From Glaciozyma antarctica PI12 (taxonomy: Eukaryota; Basidiomycota; Microbotryomycetes; Kriegeriales; Camptobasidiaceae), in assembly GCA_002917775.1 (NCBI GenBank), contig KZ627159.1, forward strand, positions 762,010 through 826,009: DNA of 64,000 nucleotides, read 5' to 3'. Shown here piece after piece: positions 59,254 to 64,000 of this stretch. Numbering within the stretch: position 1 is the stretch's first letter; each line of letters starts with the position of its first letter. The position numbers and the translations under genes are program-made. The notes under the pieces are model-generated. The model did not search any database. It saw only the letters and a list, made by a program, of their open reading frames with translations, and was not told the DNA's origin.

Positions 59254-62200
59254 TCAGTCCGACTCCTGCTCGAAATCAGACTCCTCCTCCTCGGAAGGTA
59301 CCTCGTCGTCGTCGGAATCGACGTAGGTGGGCTTGGGCTTGACGGCGGCGGCAGCGCGAGCGGCGCGAGGCTTGGGCGTAGGCACCGCCTCGAGCTCCTC
59401 GTCCTCGTCCGAAGAAAGAACGAGAGTCTTCTGCAGGTGAGGAGCCTTAGTGAACGCGCTCAGTTGTAGTACGAGCTAACGACACGAACCTTGGGAGCAG
59501 CCTTGGGCTTCGCAGCCGCCTTGGGCTTGGGAGCGGCCTTCTTCGCCGGGACCTCCTCGTCGTCGTCCGAGTCGACGACCTTCTTCTGCGATAACAACGA
59601 TGTCAGGGGCGGATCACAGGCGGTTAGGAAGATGAACGAACGGCTTCTGCTGCCTTCTTGACCGGCTTCTTGATGACAGGAGTCTCGTCGTCCGAGTCGT
59701 CGTAGGTCTCAGCCTTCTTCTGCGACGCGTACACACATCAGCAAAGTCCTGCCGATGACCGCGAGACACGACTTACCGGAACGGCCTTCTTGACGACCTT
59801 CGCAGCGGCAGCGGGCTTCTTCGCCGGCCGAGTGAAGATGTCCTCCTCGCTCTCCTCGCTAAGCTCAACGACCTTCTTCTCGACCTTCTGCGAGTCGAGC
59901 ATCTCGTCAGCTCCGTCCTCCCACCAAACAGACACGCGAAACGCTCACCTTCTTCTTCGGCGCAGGCTTCGGTGCCTCGTCCTCCTCCTCATCCTGCTCC
60001 GCCTCGAGACTGGCTCGCTTCTTCGGCGCAGCCTTCTTCACGACCGGCTTCGGAGCGACCTTGGCGGGAACTACGACCTCGGGAACGGAGCTGTCGCTGG
60101 CGGGGAGAGGAACCTTGGCCTTAGGCTTCGGAGCGGCCTTGACGAGCTTGAGAGGAGCGGCGGGGACGATGTCGTCGTCGCTGGGGAGAGGAACCTTCGC
60201 TTTCGGCTTCGGCGCAGCCTTGACCTTCTTGACGACCTTGACGTCGTAATCGTCCTCCGAATCGTCCGAGCCAGCCCTCTTCTTGCTCTTGCCCTTGCCC
60301 TTGCCCTTCGCAGCGCGCAGACTCTTGTTCTTGGCGACGATGTCGGCTTCGAGAAGTTCCTAGGGAGAGCACAGAGATCAGCGATACCTCGACAGGGATC
60401 AGCGAGAAAGAACGAACGTTCCACTGAAGGGAGAACGAGTCGAGATCGCGAACCCAGAGGTCCTGAGCCGAAAGCTCGAGAAGCGTGTTGAGCTCCTCTT
60501 CCTTCGCATCGCGCTCGCCGAGGAGCTTGGCGACCTAGTGAGAGCTCGAGCGTCAGTTGCGGTCGCGACGCACAAGCGAGGTAGCAGCTCACCTTCTCTG
60601 CCGTAAGACTGTAAAGCGCCATGCCGAGGAGGTAGTCGAAATCGCTATCGGCTCCAGCGTCGTCTTCGCCAGCACCATCATCGTCCGGGTCGGCAGCTAC
60701 GTGAGCCTTCGCGCTCTTGGGGAAGGGACGGAAGTCCTTCTCGCGGAGTTCGGCGACGATGGCGGAGCGTTTGCGGTTGGCGATGACGAGCTGCTTCGAG
60801 ATGATCATCTGGATGAAGCGTGCTTGGTTCGAGAGGCGGTCGTGCGCGGTCGTGAGCTGGTCGACGAGGAAGGCCTGCGATTCGAGGCGTTAGCTCGACG
60901 TCTGCTTGAGAGGAGGGGAACGAACCTTGCGCTTGTGGTAGTAATCCATGCGAACGTCGAAGAAATCGCAGAGGACCTCCTCGGGGGACGCGTACTTCTT
61001 GACTTTGCCAGCGGGGTCGAAGCAGACCATGTTGCTGATGTTGAGCTTGCTCGTGATCTTGAAAGTCTTCTCGAGTCCGTCCTTCTCGATCGCCTCCTTG
61101 CCCTTGTCGGTGAGCGAGATAACGAAGTGGACCGTGGTGTCTGTGTGGTACTCCTTGTAGTCCTGCGAGCGTCGGCGGAGTGTCAGCCGAAGGCCCAGCG
61201 ACGAACGAGTCTCGACGAACCTTGACGAGCGCCACCTGCTTCTCCGAGCCAGTCACCCAAGCCTCGAGGCTCTCCTTGAACGTCTGAGTCCACATGCGAA
61301 TAGGAAGCTCGGTGATCTCGACCGTGTTGTCGTCGATGCGCTCGATGATACCGGAGCACTTGTAGCCGTCCTTGTCGGTCTTCTCGATCGTTCCCTGCGC
61401 CAGGAGTCAGCCTCAGTCGAAGCGAGCCGCCATAGCAGAGAACGCACTCGGAATCCACGGTACCAGGGATGCATCGGCTCGAGCTCCTCGTCGGCCATCT
61501 TGCGCTTCAGATTGGCAACGATGTCGCTAGGGTTGTAGTTCGGCACCGTAGAGCTCCATCCTGTTCGCGATGTAGAGAGTCAGCCTGCGGTCGCGAGTCT
61601 CAAAGCAACAAACAAACCCGTTCCGATACCGTCGGACCCGTTGACGAGAACCATGGGGAGAATGGGCATGTACCTACGCGCGAGGAGTGTCAGCGAATCC
61701 TCAGGAGGAGCGAGGCGAAACGACCCACCAGAAAGGCTCGATGTTCTGGCCATCATCCGTGAGGTAGTCGAGGACATTGTCGTCGGCGACCTGGAAGAGC
61801 GTGCGGGTGATCAACGAGACCTGCGTGAAGATGTAACGAGCCGAAGCAGCGTCTTTGCCTCCCTGTCGAAGCGCGCACGTTAGCTCAGATCGCTCGAGGA
61901 GAAGAACGCGCTCGACGAACCTGAAGACGAGTACCGAACTGTCCGTTGGGATCGAGGACGTGAATGTTGTTGCTCCCTACAAAGTCCTGCGCGAGGTTGA
62001 CGATCGTGCCCGCGAGACTCTGCTCTCCGTGATGGTACGCCGAATGCTCCGAGACGTATCCAGCAAGTTGAGCGACCTGCGACCAAGCTCGTCAGCCATG
62101 CCCTCGACGAAAGCGAGAGCGGACGCACCTTGATTTCCTCCTTCATCTTTTTCTTGAAGCAGGCGAAAAGGACCTTCCTCTGTCCAGGCTTGAAGCCGTC

Positions 62201-64000
62201 GATCATGGACGGGATCGAACGAATGTTGTCGGCCATCGAGAAGAGGATGAGCTCCTTGTTGATGAAGTCGCAGAGCGGGACAGGGACGACGCTGTGATCG
62301 ATGTACGTTCCAGGCTACGTTCGAGCTCGTCAGTCAAAGCCACGTAGAGGAGAGCGACGAGGAGAACGCACGACGAAACCTCGGAGCCACTCTTTGCGGT
62401 TGTCGGCCTTCTTCTTGTTGAACGCCATGTCGATGAGGTCGCGGTCGTCCTGCGTCGAGGGCCTGAACGGAAGACGATGGTGCACCATGTCGCCAAAGTA
62501 CGTCTTCGCGTCGAGAGCGGTACTCGTTCCCAGTCCCTGCGCACGTCGTCGTTGGCACTGCGAGTCACGAACGAGAACGAAACGAGACGTACCTTGAAGT
62601 ACTTGATCTTCCAGCCTTCGCCATCGCGGTTCTCCTCCTTCCAGGTCTCGTACTCGGGGATCGTGAAGAACGACTCGGACTTCTTCCCCTTCGTCACCTG
62701 CGTAGAACGTCAGCGACGAGCACACGGCAGTCGAAGCTGACGAGAGCGCACCTTGACGATGGGGGTGATGAACTCGAGCAGGAAGTTGGGAAGCTTGAGG
62801 AGCGAGGGGAACCAGTAATCGAGGAAGTTGATGACGAGTCCCTTGATATGCGATCCATCGTGATCCTGCGCCTTCGCATCAGTCACCACTCCCACTCACA
62901 TCGAACGTCAAACGCACCTGATCCGCCATGATCATCAAACTCCCGTAGCGCAGCGAATCAACGTTCGTGTACACCTTGCCCTGCTGCAATCCCAGAATCT
63001 GCTTGATCGCCTGAATCTCGACGTTCTCGAGCAGCGCCTTGCCCGTCGCCTCGCGGACGTTGAGAAGCTTTCCGCGCAGAGGGAAGACGCCAAAGTTGTC
63101 GCGTCCGACGACCGCGAGTCCCGAGACGGCAAGCGCTTTGGCCGAATCTCCTTCGGTGAGAATGAGGGTGCATTTGGAGCCGAGCTTCGTTCCGGCGTTG
63201 TTGGCGTCTTCGAGCTTGACGAGACCGGTGATGCTGGAGTGCGAGGCGTCAGCGCGGAAGTAGGGAGCGGGGAGAGAGACGCACCGAGACCGTTTGTGCC
63301 CGTCCGTCTTCTTGAGCAGCTGGTCCTGCTTGAACTTGGCCCAGTTGAGAACGTTGTCGACGACTCCCGACTTAGCGACTGCGTGCGGCACGATCATCAG
63401 CTCCTCGCTCGCTCTGCCGCAAAAACGAAACGAACGCACCCTTCTTCAAGAACTCCTCGGTCAACTTGCACGTACTCCCAAACTTCTTGACTCCGAGTGT
63501 CATGTTCTCCTTCGTCTGCGAATCGAACGCCGGGTTCGCGATGAGGCAGTTGACGAAGATGCTGAGGTGGTTCTTGACCTGGAACGGCTTGACGGGCGCC
63601 GCCTTGTTCTTCTGCTCGTCCATCGCTCATCAGCTCACGTCCCTCGAGAGATAGGAACGACCGAACGAACCTTCTTGACGAGGTCGACGATACCCGAGAC
63701 GATCTGGTCGGCGACGTAGTTGACGTGCGTCCCTCCTTTGGTCGTCGCGATCGAGTTACAGAACGAGACTTGCTGGAACTGTCCGTCCGAAACCGCAAAC
63801 GCGACCTCCCACCGCTCGCCGAATCGCTCGTACAAGATCGTCTTGACGCCTCCGACGTCCGCACCAACGAGGTCGTCGTTTGCTCCCGCCTTCTTGGCGC
63901 CCGTTCCGGCGACTTCGTTCGCGCCCGAAGTGTACATCTCGACGTAGGCCTTGAAGTTGCCGTCCTTGCGACCCGAGAGAGCGATCTTCTTGCCGTTGAG
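59254..64000 (-). CDS. TOP2: DNA topoisomerase II (5' end outside the window)
   Basis: Passes one DNA duplex through another to untangle chromosomes, in the nucleus. The visible part begins in the transducer region (KKIALSGRKDGNFKAYVEMY, then SDGQFQQVSFCNSIATTKGGTH), then the TOPRIM motif LILTEGDSAKALAVSGL with PLRGKLLNV and MIMADQDHDGSHIKGL, the WHD with the catalytic Tyr in GGKDAASARYIFT, and PMVLVNGSDGIGTGWSS, the coiled-coil gate, and a Lys/Ser/Asp-rich C-terminal tail ending SDFEQESD at 59254. About fifteen GTRCGT/GTGAGT introns; no frame break noticed. The ATPase N-domain and start lie beyond 64000. Confidence 0.95.

Overview
This window comes from a basidiomycetous yeast, most likely a red yeast of the Microbotryomycetes (Rhodotorula/Rhodosporidium-like). 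Evidence read from the sequence: GC-rich DNA; tightly packed genes on both strands; many introns of about 45-80 nt, mostly with GTGCGT, GTACGT or GTGAGT donors and CTAAC, CTGAC or CTAAT branch sites; and housekeeping proteins of fungal type. It is an ordinary nuclear chromosome segment. I see no rRNA, tRNA, CRISPR array, prokaryotic operon, complete transposon or viral fossil.

Layout, left to right: an AT-hook protein with a repeated Cys4 motif (-); farnesyltransferase beta RAM1 (-); an SLC35C2/Ymd8-like transporter (-); an F-box-like protein (+); a mitochondrial PPR-like protein (+); a doubtful locus at 11-12.1 kb; a 1.1-kb AT-richer gap with a 19-C run; a Yap1/Pap1-type bZIP factor (+); a LIM-LIM-coiled coil-C1-RhoGAP protein (+); 6-phosphogluconolactonase (-); an SNF2/STH1-class remodeller with bromodomain (-); a basic nuclear-type protein of unknown function (+); CDC6 (-); a Ser/Pro-rich protein (+); WDR70 (-); a small two-helix membrane protein (+); a Gln-rich NPF protein (-); an SSH4/EAR1-type SPRY adaptor (-); a trypsin-like protease (+); a DUF1275 membrane protein (-); mitochondrial IF3 (+); an alpha/beta hydrolase (-); a Dal5-like MFS permease (-); MET22/HAL2 nucleotidase (+); a SUR7/PalI-like membrane protein (-); a BRCT protein (+); flavocytochrome b2 CYB2 (-); and DNA topoisomerase II (-), which runs off the right edge.

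The genes do not form one pathway. Loose themes are genome maintenance (CDC6, TOP2, BRCT protein, STH1, WDR70), mitochondrial function (IF3, CYB2, PPR-like protein) and cell surface or trafficking (SSH4, SUR7, RhoGAP, MFS). I found no convincing new multi-gene system. The most unusual features are in gene structure: a 3-nt microexon needed to complete a LIM zinc site, other very short exons (13 and 18 nt), and two genes whose ATG start codon is split by an intron as A|TG. Several otherwise conserved genes also carry apparent single lesions: in-frame TAG codons, 1-nt frame breaks, and an 11-nt tandem duplication in the MFS gene. These may be assembly errors, allelic lesions or real biology, and RNA or read data are needed to decide. 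Exon limits are inferred by eye from splice signals and reading frame.
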